This document shows positions 1 through 5,299 of a DNA stretch of 5,531 nt, piece after piece. A program made the position numbers and the translations under genes. How positions within the stretch are numbered: position 1 is the first letter of the stretch; each line of letters starts with the position of its first letter. This stretch comes from Xanthobacteraceae bacterium (lineage in GTDB: Bacteria; Pseudomonadota; Alphaproteobacteria; Rhizobiales; Xanthobacteraceae), in the NCBI GenBank assembly GCA_030043175.1, contig JASHYD010000041.1:1-5531 (forward strand), read 5' to 3'. The notes under the pieces are model-generated. The model worked only from the letters and a program-made list of their open reading frames with translations, did not search any database and was not told where the DNA came from.

Positions 1-3
1 ATC

Positions 4-222
4 ATGCTGACGTTGGTACCAATCAGTCCGACGACCGAGAATCACCCTCATCCGAGTCACTACGTCGCATCTCCGGGGAAATCCGATTCGGTTATTTTTG
101 CGGCTGTCCTTAGTTACCGGGTTACGGCCAAGGCTTGCGGCGTGTCGTTGGGTACGGTTCAGCGGATTGCAGCGACGTTGCGCCCTTTCGGCGAGCCAAA
201 CATCGAGCCAGTGGCGGCGTGA
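4..222 (+). pseudogene. Serine recombinase (resolvase) C-terminal HTH remnant
   Basis: Only the last 35 or so residues of this frame look like a known protein. They contain 'TAKACGVSLGTVQRIAATL' followed by 'RPF', which resembles the helix-turn-helix tail of resolvase/invertase-type serine recombinases, where a 'GVGxGTVQRI' recognition helix is usual. The first 37 or so residues do not resemble the linker or catalytic domain, and no catalytic serine domain is present upstream in the window. I read this as a 3' fragment fused by chance to unrelated upstream DNA; the ATG at 4 is probably not a native start. The stop lies 19 nt before the next small gene on the same strand, an arrangement that could be left over from an operon. 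The rest of the gene may lie outside the window or be lost. Confidence 0.5.
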
Positions 223-241
223 AACGGAGATAGGTGCCGCG

Positions 242-475
242 ATGGACGACGACGACAGCGGCGTGATCCGGTTTATGCGCCGGGTCGGCGTGCCGCTGAC
301 CAGGAAGAATTACTTGGACCTGGCCTACCTGGGCGAGGCGAGCCCCCCGGATGAGCTCGGCGCCGAGGAGGAAGCGGGGCTGCCGGCGAGGCAGCGGGAG
401 AAGACGGCGCCTAACGGCGTTTGGCTTGGCGGGTTAAGCGACCAGCCCGGCACAACCGGGACGTCAACGCGTTGA
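242..475 (+). CDS. Small conserved hypothetical protein with LTRxNYLxLAYLG motif
   Basis: A 77-aa acidic protein starting at the ATG at 242; a longer frame opens upstream at a TTG, but that part overlaps the resolvase remnant and has no family likeness. A GGAG lies 12 nt before the ATG, rather far but usable. Residues about 7-45 carry 'RFMRRVGVPLTRKNYLDLAY' then 'LGEASPPDELGAEEEAGLP'. From memory this matches a short alphaproteobacterial hypothetical family with 'PLTRENYLxLAYLG-PP-EL-E-E-ELP', often found near recombinases. Such proteins usually end soon after the ELP stretch, so the Gly/Thr/Pro-rich last 25 residues may be read-through beyond a lost stop. No enzyme or DNA-binding motif is visible, and function is unknown. 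Confidence 0.55.
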   Translation: MDDDDSGVIRFMRRVGVPLTRKNYLDLAYLGEASPPDELGAEEEAGLPARQREKTAPNGVWLGGLSDQPGTTGTSTR

Positions 476-937
476 GGGGCGTATGCTGTCGCTTCTCGAA
501 GGGCCAGACCGACCGACATGCTTTCTCCCTCCTAACCGCCCTCGCCGCTATTGCCGAGGCATGAAACGTCCGGGTGCTTCCACGGAAATTCGCCGGACTC
601 ATAAAGCGGGTCGCCCGCTGGTTTCGGCTGCGGCTGCGCGGTTTGCCGCGCCGGGTGCCTGACCTTGTGCTTTGCTGCCTTTGCTGTGGCGAGCGGCGTA
701 TCACCTTCGATAGCCGACGTAGTGATGCCATCGAGCGTCATAGCGGCAGTCGGCCAATAAGAGACATTACGGCCAACGGCGCTCTCGACGGGTCAGGATC
801 GGCGACGCAGCACCACATCTGCCGTTTCTCTTCCCAAGTGGATTAACAACCTCGTCGCGTGTTCGACGAAACGACAGCGTGCGATTTTTCAAAGTGACGA
901 TACGGTTTTGGCACGCCGGAATCCCACCTGTACCGCA
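476..937. other. Gap without a convincing gene
   Basis: Frames on both strands are short and poorly supported. The best candidate is a minus-strand frame from an ATG at 741 to 532 (69 aa, Pro/Lys/Gln-rich middle, 'AGDPLYESGEFPWKHPDV' near the end). It has plausible codons but no clear Shine-Dalgarno sequence and no family I recognise. A short inverted repeat (CGTCG-6 nt-CGACG) near 853-868 is too weak to call a terminator for the doxX-like gene that ends at 938. No tRNA or insertion sequence end was seen. Confidence 0.4.
532..741 (-). CDS. Doubtful small hypothetical protein
   Basis: A 69-aa minus-strand frame starting ATG at 741. The composition (Pro, Gln, Lys, Gly; no long hydrophobic run) suggests a disordered peptide if it is made at all. 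Third codon positions are moderately GC-rich, as in the real genes here, but a competing overlapping frame (731-411) and a plus-strand frame (574-846) are also open, so openness alone proves little. No ribosome binding site is evident upstream. I do not recognise the family. Confidence 0.2.
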   Translation of the reverse strand: MTLDGITTSAIEGDTPLATAKAAKHKVRHPARQTAQPQPKPAGDPLYESGEFPWKHPDVSCLGNSGEGG

Positions 938-1423
938 TCATTGGCGTCTTCGCGGACCCAGCAGAAATCGATCAAACGCCAGCGGACCCGAACCGCCAAG
1001 GACGAGGGAAATAAGCGCGGCTAGATAGAGCAGGGGAGTCTCATAGCCGGGCTGACCGAAATGCGCCCCAGCGGCATCGACGGACAAAAGCTTGATTGAG
1101 CTAAAGCCGTTTGGCACGTGGACCGTGAAGATCGCCACGAGCAGTATAATCGCCATCGGAATGCTCACGAGCAGGATGAATGCGCCTACAAACACAGCCA
1201 GACCACCGAACAACTCGAAGAAAATTGTCACCCAAGCCAACAGGTCAGGAGCAGGAACGCCTAGAGCCTGTAGGATCGATGCGTAATTCTCAGGTCCGCG
1301 CGCAATCTTCGCGTAGCCGTGCTCCATAAAGCCAAAGCCCACGATCAGGCGGAGCGAGATTGCGTACCACGATCGATAGGGGTGTGACGTCAGCCGGGCA
1401 TAGGCATCGATCAAATCTATCAT
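938..1423 (-). CDS. DoxX family membrane protein
   Basis: A 161-aa integral membrane protein of the DoxX family, small four-helix inner-membrane proteins. Some members are tied to quinol oxidase or redox-stress complexes; the role of most, including this one, is unknown. Visible hydrophobic segments lie at roughly residues 20-40 (with 'GFGFMEHGYAKI', matching the family's conserved 'R-xx-G-xxF-xxHG-xxK' helix), 62-85, 86-103 and 130-146. 'ALGVPAPDLLAWVTIFFELF' and 'FGGLAVFVGAFILL' match the usual DoxX helix 2. The length is normal and the gene looks intact. I chose the ATG at 1423 because AAGGAG (1438-1433) sits 9 nt upstream; the frame extends to 1504, but that stretch lies inside the recombinase tail. 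The upstream recombinase frame stops at 1437-1439, inside this Shine-Dalgarno sequence, so the two may be cotranscribed. Confidence 0.85.
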   Translation of the reverse strand: MIDLIDAYARLTSHPYRSWYAISLRLIVGFGFMEHGYAKIARGPENYASILQALGVPAPDLLAWVTIFFELFGGLAVFVGAFILLVSIPMAIILLVAIFTVHVPNGFSSIKLLSVDAAGAHFGQPGYETPLLYLAALISLVLGGSGPLAFDRFLLGPRRRQ

Positions 1424-1432
1424 GTCAAAGAA

Positions 1433-1438
1433 CTCCTT
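1433..1438 (-). promoter_or_regulatory. Ribosome binding site of the doxX-like gene
   Basis: AAGGAG on the minus strand, 9 nt before the ATG at 1423. It decides the start over the longer frame from 1504. Its first two A residues are also the end of the TAA stop of the upstream recombinase remnant, so stop and Shine-Dalgarno sequence are physically overlapped (TAAGGAG). Confidence 0.75.
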
Positions 1439-2108
1439 ACACCCTCGGATAAGCTGACGACTTTGGTGCGCCGTCAAAACGCGCGAGGCACCGTGTCCGA
1501 TCATATACCGCGCCCGCGCCGCACCGGGACCGGTTTGCGACGCCGTCGAGTTTCGGTCTCTGTGGCCGCCCGACGCCGCACCGACTGTTCAAGCGGCTTA
1601 GCGCCTGATCTTTGCTCAGAGGCGTCCTACCCCTCCGGATTTGAGTGAAGCCGCTGGCGGCTCTTGTTTCAGGACGCTTGGAGATCCCGAACTTAAACAG
1701 ACCAGTGCTGGCCGCACGCATCGCATAGAGCTTCAATGGCAGCTCGGGTGGTTCCACCGCATTTGGCACAGATTCAATGGCGGAGGAGTGTGTCCGGAGC
1801 GGCGCCAGGTAGAGGATACGGAAGTCGCACCGACGCATCTCCCAGTGGGCCGCGAAACGGTACAGAGCTTGAATGGCCTTCAACCATCTATTGGCGGTGC
1901 TGGTGTCGGTAAGGGCTTCCTGCTTGGCAAGCAGGCGTTCAAGATGCTCTGGCCGCATAGTCGCCAGACACTTGGTGCCATTCGCCGCCGCAAATCCTTC
2001 TATGGCCCACTGATGGTATTTGCGCTTGTGCGGTGATAGTGCCCTGAAGCGCTGAGATGCTAAATAGTGCTTGGCGATTACCGATACTGTTTCGGGAGCG
2101 GCGCCCAT
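1437..2108 (-). pseudogene. Truncated tyrosine recombinase (integrase) with foreign C-terminal tail
   Basis: The first 105 or so residues are a good SAM-like core-binding domain of a phage/island-type tyrosine recombinase: 'YLASQRFRALSPHKRKYHQW', then 'LATMRPEHLERLLAK' and 'TANRWLKAIQALYRFAAHWE', ending 'YLAPLR' where the domain linker normally lies. The catalytic domain should follow, but none of its Arg, His-x-x-Arg or Tyr boxes is present, so it cannot act as a recombinase. Residues about 126-152 read 'LKLYAMRAASTGLFKFGISK' then 'RPETRAAS', which resembles the start of a GIY-YIG-type (MUG113/T5orf172-like) domain; after that the sequence is Arg-rich and looks out of frame. The ATG at 2108 has a strong GGGGAG 7 nt upstream; a GTG at 2111 is also possible. 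The product (223 aa) is shorter than the roughly 300-400 aa usual for the family. I am sure of the N-terminal half, and much less so of the GIY-YIG likeness. Confidence 0.65.
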
Positions 2109-2187
2109 CACGCCTCTCCCCAGGTGCGGGCAGCGCCGGAAATTGGTCTAATCCTGTCAATAGGTGCGTTTTCTCCCGTACCTACAG

Positions 2188-2331
2188 CTAATGGCCCGTC
2201 AGACAACAATTTTTGGAGTCTATCGCGCACCACGGATAGGAGTTCGGCGATTGCGCTGATGCGGCAAGGTTTCCGCCGAGTAACGCGGCAGCGATGAGCA
2301 ATGGTCTGACGGCCGAGAGCAGCGAGCGCAT
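2188..2331 (-). pseudogene. Truncated DUF3551 secreted peptide
   Basis: A 47-aa frame, shorter than most ORF cut-offs. It starts at the ATG at 2331 with GGGGGAA 4-5 nt upstream. Residues 1-26 form a clear Sec signal peptide: 'MRSLLSAVRP', the hydrophobic core 'LLIAAALLGGNLAA', then 'SAQ' as a likely cleavage site. This is followed by 'SPNSYPWCAIDS', the hallmark 'YPWCA' start of DUF3551, a small exported family abundant in Bradyrhizobium and relatives and of unknown function. Complete members continue with a Gly/Asn-Cys stretch and a 'QCMAT-SG-GG-C' segment, to about 75-100 aa. Here the frame turns into 'KNCCLTGH' and stops, so the Cys-rich second half is missing and was not found in the other frames just downstream. 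It is probably a dead or truncated gene. An overlapping frame (2386-2108) is longer but has no recognisable content. Confidence 0.6.
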
Positions 2332-2552
2332 CGATGTTCCCCCGATTACAATTTCGATTGGATTGCCAAAGCCTCATTCTGTTCAATCGACACGGCTGAC
2401 GCCAGCTTGAAGGGTTCCGCCCTCAGGCCGCAGCTGTTAACCTACTCCCAGCCGGCCGGGAATGCGATGCTTTTGGCCTGCGCTGGGGGTGACGCGGCTC
2501 GCCGCAAACATGCCGGGCACGCCGCCCTCTCGCTCCCGGTCGGGGGATCGGT

Positions 2553-2564
2553 ACGAACGTTCGT
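2553..2564. repeat. 12-bp perfect palindrome after the SRAP gene
   Basis: ACGAACGTTCGT is a perfect palindrome lying 4 nt beyond the stop codon of the SRAP gene. It has no loop, so it is unlikely to be an intrinsic terminator. A dimeric protein site is possible, but nothing else supports that. Confidence 0.4.
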
Positions 2565-2568
2565 CGCA

Positions 2569-3243
2569 TCACTCCGCCACTTCATCAAGCAGCGTTGGAT
2601 CGCCGTCGCCTGTGCCCGTTTTGTTGACACGCCTAGATACCGGCCACAAGCGAAGGCGATCTTCCGCGGCTGGCCTCAAGACCTCCGTGCCGACCTCGCC
2701 GGCCAGCCACGGTCCGATATCGGCCCTGTCGAGCACTACCGGCATGCGATCGTGAATTGGCCGAGCCAGGATATTGGCGTCGGTGACGATGATCGTGCAG
2801 GAGATCATGCGTTCGCCGGTCTCCGGGTTCTTCCATCGGTCCCACAGCCCGGCAAAACTCAGGACGCCGCCATCCGCGGCTCCAATCAAATACGGTTGCC
2901 GACCGTCCGGCTTCTTGAGCCACTCATAGTAGCCACTTGCGGGAATAATGCACCGATGACGCGCAAACGCGTCACGGAACATGGGCTTGCTGGAAACGGT
3001 CTCCGCTCGGGCATTGAAGCTAGCCGGCAGTTGCTTCAGCGGCTTTTCCCACCACCACGGAATAAGCCCCCAGCGCATAGAGACCAGCTCGGTCGCGCCT
3101 TCGGAGTCCAGCCTCACAACCTCTACCGGATCAGTCGGGGCAATGTTGTAGTGAGCTTGAAGATTGCGGGCAAGACCTTCGGGGAGTTCGTACAGCTCTT
3201 GGACTTCATGCCACCCGTAGCGTTGGACAAATCGCCCGCACAT
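2569..3243 (-). CDS. yedK: SOS response-associated peptidase family protein (SRAP, YedK/HMCES-like)
   Basis: A 224-aa SRAP protein. Family members bind abasic sites in single-stranded DNA and form a thiazolidine DNA-protein crosslink through Cys2 once Met1 is removed, shielding the lesion from error-prone repair. All key residues are visible: 'MCGRF' (Cys2), 'YNIAPTDPV' at 32-40, 'RWGLIPWWW' at 57-65, 'FNARAET' at 76-82 (Asn77 and Arg79, matching YedK Asn75/Arg77), 'PASGYYEW' at 101-108 (Glu107, matching Glu105) and 'RPIHDRMPV' at 161-169 (His164, matching His160). Length is normal and the gene looks intact and functional. The frame is open to 3420, but the start must be the ATG at 3243 because Cys2 has to follow it; GAGGAG lies 10 nt upstream. 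A LexA box and overlapping promoter stand just upstream, so induction by DNA damage is likely. The DUF3303 gene ends 192 nt upstream on the same strand; the separate promoter suggests independent transcription. Confidence 0.95.
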   Translation of the reverse strand: MCGRFVQRYGWHEVQELYELPEGLARNLQAHYNIAPTDPVEVVRLDSEGATELVSMRWGLIPWWWEKPLKQLPASFNARAETVSSKPMFRDAFARHRCIIPASGYYEWLKKPDGRQPYLIGAADGGVLSFAGLWDRWKNPETGERMISCTIIVTDANILARPIHDRMPVVLDRADIGPWLAGEVGTEVLRPAAEDRLRLWPVSRRVNKTGTGDGDPTLLDEVAE

Positions 3244-3269
3244 GCCGAGTTGACTCCTCACTCGCATAG

Positions 3270-3284
3270 GAACAATTAGGGAAC
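3270..3284 (-). promoter_or_regulatory. LexA (SOS) box, GTTC-N7-GTTC
   Basis: On the minus strand the sequence reads GTTC CCTAATT GTTC, an exact match to the direct-repeat LexA operator known from Alphaproteobacteria (GTTC-N7-GTTC). It ends 26 nt before the SRAP start codon and overlaps the candidate -10 element, the right place for a repressor to block transcription. The match to the eight fixed bases is seen directly; control by LexA is inferred. Confidence 0.8.
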
Positions 3285-3309
3285 ATACAGTCTCCCATGC
3301 AAGTTGCAA
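3282..3309 (-). promoter_or_regulatory. Candidate promoter of the SRAP gene
   Basis: A -35-like TTGCAA (3309-3304), a 16-nt spacer and a -10-like TATGTT (3287-3282) stand on the minus strand about 38 nt before the start codon. The last bases of the -10 are the first bases of the LexA box. Fit to a sigma-70 type consensus is moderate (4 of 6 for each element), so the LexA overlap is the main support. Confidence 0.5.
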
Positions 3310-3435
3310 GGGCCTGAATACATCTGTTCGTATTGCTACTATCGAGACGCTTCGCGAGCACATTCGATCCGTCGGCTTCAATCCCGCTGAACGTCGAGGA
3401 CAAGGACCAGACGCTAGCAACCGATCACCATTCGC

Positions 3436-3708
3436 CTATAAATCCCCGCTCAACGCCTCCGCCGTGTCCTTGCCCGCCACCACTGGCACGACCTCGAACG
3501 CCATCAAATCGGACCAGCTCGCTATCCAGCGTTGCAGCAACGTGATGTTGTCCGCTTCCATCAGCTGGAAACACCGACCGAGGTCGGCCGCCACCCAGCT
3601 GCTTACGAAATTCAACCCATCCGGCATCATGCGTCCCTTTTCGCGCAGACGGCGATAGATCGCCTTGGCGTCCTGATTGCGGAAAGTTTCGACGACCATG
3701 AACATCAT
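3436..3708 (-). CDS. DUF3303 domain-containing protein
   Basis: A 90-aa cytoplasmic protein covering the whole DUF3303 family, which is common in rhizobia and other proteobacteria and has no established function. The match runs end to end: 'MMFMVVETFRNQDAKAIYRR' at the start, 'LREKGRMMPDGLNFVSSWV' in the middle, 'ADLGRCFQLMEADN' and then 'WSDLMAFEVVPVV' near the end. These are the family's characteristic 'F-xx-GR-xP-GL-xxxSW', 'CFQLME' and 'W-DL-FE-VPV' blocks. The fold is probably a small ferredoxin-like alpha/beta domain, by family expectation. It starts at the first of two adjacent ATGs, with GAGGAAGG 7 nt upstream. The gene appears intact. It precedes the SRAP gene on the same strand, but the 192-nt gap with its own promoter and LexA box argues against tight coupling. 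Confidence 0.85.
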   Translation of the reverse strand: MMFMVVETFRNQDAKAIYRRLREKGRMMPDGLNFVSSWVAADLGRCFQLMEADNITLLQRWIASWSDLMAFEVVPVVAGKDTAEALSGDL

Positions 3709-4148
3709 AGGGCGGCCTTCCTCAAAACCATGAGACAGTACGACACCGAAAGCCCAGCCAGAAACGCTGGCACGGCCGCAGATGCCTGATTCCGGCAGGT
3801 TAGAAAGTTACAAGTTGTTGGAGCGCTTGCCACGTAGGGCGTCACGCAGCGCCAATGCGCGACTTAACGCGACCAGTGCGTCCCGCGCGGCTCCCGCCGA
3901 GGAAACACATTACGCGGTGGAGGATTGAGCCGATAGGCGTCACCGTCCCAGCGCGGCTGGGAGCGCCTTGCTGTGCTGACTCTGCTCAAGCTCCGGATCG
4001 ACACCACATGATGACAACGTCAGAACGGTCAATCGCAAGGTAAAGCCAACTGTTAGCGTCGGGATGGAGGTTTCTATCTAACGCCGTCCGCCACAAGGCC
4101 CGTTGCAGATTTGGGTGCCCGGGCGCGGTCCTCCCCGATCCGAGGGTT
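3709..4148. other. Gap between the DUF3303 gene and the 80-aa protein gene
   Basis: This stretch holds no complete gene. It contains one orphan minus-strand reading-frame tail (about 3909-3808, listed separately) and two small inverted repeats: GCCAG-5 nt-CTGGC near 3757-3771, and CCTG-7 nt-CAGG near 3785-3799. Neither is followed by a T-run, so neither is a clear terminator. From about 3910 to 4148 I see only broken short frames. No tRNA gene or insertion sequence was seen. Confidence 0.4.
3808..3909 (-). pseudogene. Orphan 3' tail of an unrecognised gene
   Basis: A minus-strand frame from a TAA at about 3912 to a TAA at 3808-3810 reads 'AARDALVALSRALALRDALR' followed by 'GKRSNNL'. It has regular helix-like Ala/Leu/Arg spacing and GC-rich third positions, so it looks like the end of a real protein, but there is no ATG, GTG or well-placed start, and the frame closes a few codons upstream. 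I read it as the surviving C-terminus of a decayed gene. The family is not recognised, and chance is possible at this length. Confidence 0.25.
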
Positions 4149-4391
4149 CTAATCCTTCTCCTTTAATGCGCTGTCGTTGGCTGCGATGAATGCTCGAATA
4201 TCGTCCGCCATATCCAGAAGCTTAACCCATTGTTCCTTGTACAAGGTGACCGGAAAGCGCCCCATGCCATATACCGACAACGCTCCCTTCTCGCTCACCT
4301 TCATCCGGACGTTGCCGGAGGCTCCTTTTTTGAGGGCCGCGTTTTCCCTGCGCAGGCGCTCAAGCTCAGCATTCAGATCATCATCGGCCAT
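4149..4391 (-). CDS. Conserved 80-aa hypothetical protein with N-terminal coiled coil
   Basis: It starts at the ATG at 4391 with AGGAGG 4 nt upstream (GAGAGG at 7 nt); the frame extends to 4424, but those 11 residues precede the Shine-Dalgarno sequence. Residues about 1-22 ('MADDDLNAELERLRRENAAL') are a short leucine-zipper-like coiled coil. They lead into 'RMKVSEKGALSVYGMGRFPV', then 'TLYKEQWVKLLDMADDIRAF', and an acidic/lysine tail. The block 'KVSEKG-xSVYG-xGRFPVTLYKEQW-xLLD' is one I recall from a widespread uncharacterised bacterial family of this length, so the gene appears complete. The coiled coil suggests a dimer; no DNA-binding or catalytic motif is evident. A perfect 13-nt palindrome lies about 160 nt upstream. 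Confidence 0.8.
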   Translation of the reverse strand: MADDDLNAELERLRRENAALKKGASGNVRMKVSEKGALSVYGMGRFPVTLYKEQWVKLLDMADDIRAFIAANDSALKEKD

Positions 4392-4549
4392 AAGCCCTCC
4401 TCTCCAGTAGAAGCAGCCTTGCACGCGTTGCGGCCGCCCGAATAACGTCTCTCTGCTTTCTTCAGGGCGACTTCCCGATGAAGGCCCAATCTAATCAGAT
4501 GCGGCTCGAGCGCTCCAGCTCGGTACCCCAGACACGCTCACTCGCCCCT

Positions 4550-4562
4550 AATGACCGTCATT
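4550..4562. repeat. Perfect 13-nt palindrome AATGAC-C-GTCATT
   Basis: Six-base arms around one central C, about 160 nt upstream of the minus-strand 80-aa gene and 70 nt upstream of the plus-strand recombinase remnant. It lacks a T-run, so it is more like a dimeric regulator site than a terminator. The flanking bases are partly symmetrical too (CCTA left, CCTA right, as a direct repeat). The surrounding gap (4392-4632) holds no gene that I can see. Confidence 0.4.
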
Positions 4563-4632
4563 CCTAACTCTGCCTTGCAATCGGTTTATTGCCCTGTGCC
4601 TAGTTATCGGACACGCCAGGCCCTCTTCGAGA

Positions 4633-4807
4633 TTGATGGCCGATGATCACCGCCACGCACTCGTGGATTGCGGCACCGATATCAGAGTCATCCAGGCGCT
4701 CAAAGTTAGACACGACGCCGCGCTACACCCGCGCGCGATCGTGTATGATCGTTTGAATCGAGAGCCCGCTCGACCTGCTGTGGCAGCCGCGCAAGAAGTC
4801 CCGATAG
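4633..4807 (+). pseudogene. Frameshifted C-terminal remnant of a tyrosine recombinase
   Basis: Read in two frames, this is the end of an integrase. The frame from 4633 gives 'HALVDCGTDIRVIQAL', matching 'HLLExGTDIRVIQALLGH'. A second frame from 4706 gives 'LDTTPRYTRA', matching 'LDTTARYTRVA' with the nucleophile Tyr at 4724-4726, then a TGA at 4754-4756, then 'IESPLDLLWQPRKKSR' and a TAG at 4805. The conserved 'LGH' between the two halves is deleted (about 8 nt), causing the shift. The domain order and spacing fit the XerD-like recombinases often found beside IS91-type transposases. The remaining N-terminal two thirds is absent. It belongs to a different subfamily from the N-terminal remnant at 1437-2108, so the two are not halves of one gene. 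Clearly inactive. Confidence 0.7.
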
Positions 4808-5017
4808 AGGACAGACCCATTGGCGGCGTAACCGTCAGCGGCATTATCCCCGCCAAGCTGTAGCACCTCTATTCCTCGTGCCTGGACTCCTGCCTTGTTC
4901 GATGAGCCAGTCGCAGGGGCCTGCCCCCAAATACGAACCAGGATATGTGTCCTAACGGCCCGACGCGCACTTGAGCTTCGCTGGCACCTCGACCTGACCG
5001 GCTCGGCCAGTGCTCGA

Positions 5018-5294
5018 TCAGACGTCACCGTCTTCGCTCGCAAATCCGAGCTTCTTCCTGAGACGTGCCGCTGGGTCGTCAACGAGGGGCACGTCCAGAT
5101 TTTGCCTTGCTTGGCGTGCGATTTCCGCGGCGAACGCGGCAGGCCTGCCGGTTCGCTCTTCCTCCTCGCGTTCCAGTGCAACGCTGCGGGGTAACCTCAC
5201 TGGTGAAACGTACCGGCCGCATCCAATGCAGCGCACGATCACGCTGTCGAGGTCCGGCGTTAAGCTGAGGCTGTGTTTTTTTGGCGTTCGCCAT
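5018..5294 (-). pseudogene. Small CxxC protein split at an A7 homopolymer
   Basis: The main frame (5242-5018, opening only at a GTG) reads 'VIVRCIGCGRYVSPVRLPRS', an acidic 'EREEEERTG' run, and 'ARQARQNLDVPLVDDPAARL'. The better start is in the next frame: 'MANAKK' at the ATG at 5294, or TTG at 5303 with GGAG 6 nt upstream. The two frames meet at seven A residues (5276-5282). With one A fewer, the product is a continuous protein of about 91 aa beginning 'MANAKKHSLSLTPDLDSVIV'; as written, the first frame runs on into shadow sequence. One CxxC pair (CIGC) may bind metal, perhaps as a dimer. Family and function are unknown. The break could be real decay, slippage, or a base-call error. The preceding minus-strand frame stops at 5300-5302, touching this start. 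Confidence 0.45.
5276..5282 (-). repeat. A7 homopolymer at a frame junction
   Basis: Seven consecutive T on the plus strand (A7 on the minus strand) lie exactly where the start-bearing frame and the long downstream frame of the small CxxC protein must be joined. Tracts of this length can be sites of polymerase slippage or sequencing error. Confidence 0.6.
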
Positions 5295-5299
5295 TACCG

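Noticed and set aside
2108..2386. A 92-aa minus-strand frame ending at the integrase start
   Set aside because: It has no recognisable content and overlaps the better-supported DUF3551 frame with its signal peptide and Shine-Dalgarno sequence. The TGATG overlap is the only point in its favour and is listed as a finding.
2407..3279. A 290-aa plus-strand reading frame
   Set aside because: It lies antisense to the SRAP gene, whose motifs are unmistakable; the opposite frame stays open because of GC-rich third codon positions. It has no recognisable content.
3756..3799. Small inverted repeats as terminator or CRISPR-like units
   Set aside because: Stems are only 4-5 bp with no T-run, and there is no regular repetition. 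No CRISPR array exists in the window.
4141..4165. T-arm-like stem (GAGGG-TTCTAAT-CCTTC) suggesting a tRNA end or attachment site
   Set aside because: The bases are the coding 3' end of the 80-aa gene, the T-loop has a non-canonical base, and no matching acceptor or anticodon arm is found nearby.
4723..5181. A 152-aa minus-strand frame
   Set aside because: It overlaps both the integrase C-terminal remnant and the CxxC protein frame, has mixed low-information composition and no family resemblance.
4895..5194. A 99-aa plus-strand frame
   Set aside because: Largely antisense to the CxxC protein frame; no motif or ribosome binding site seen.
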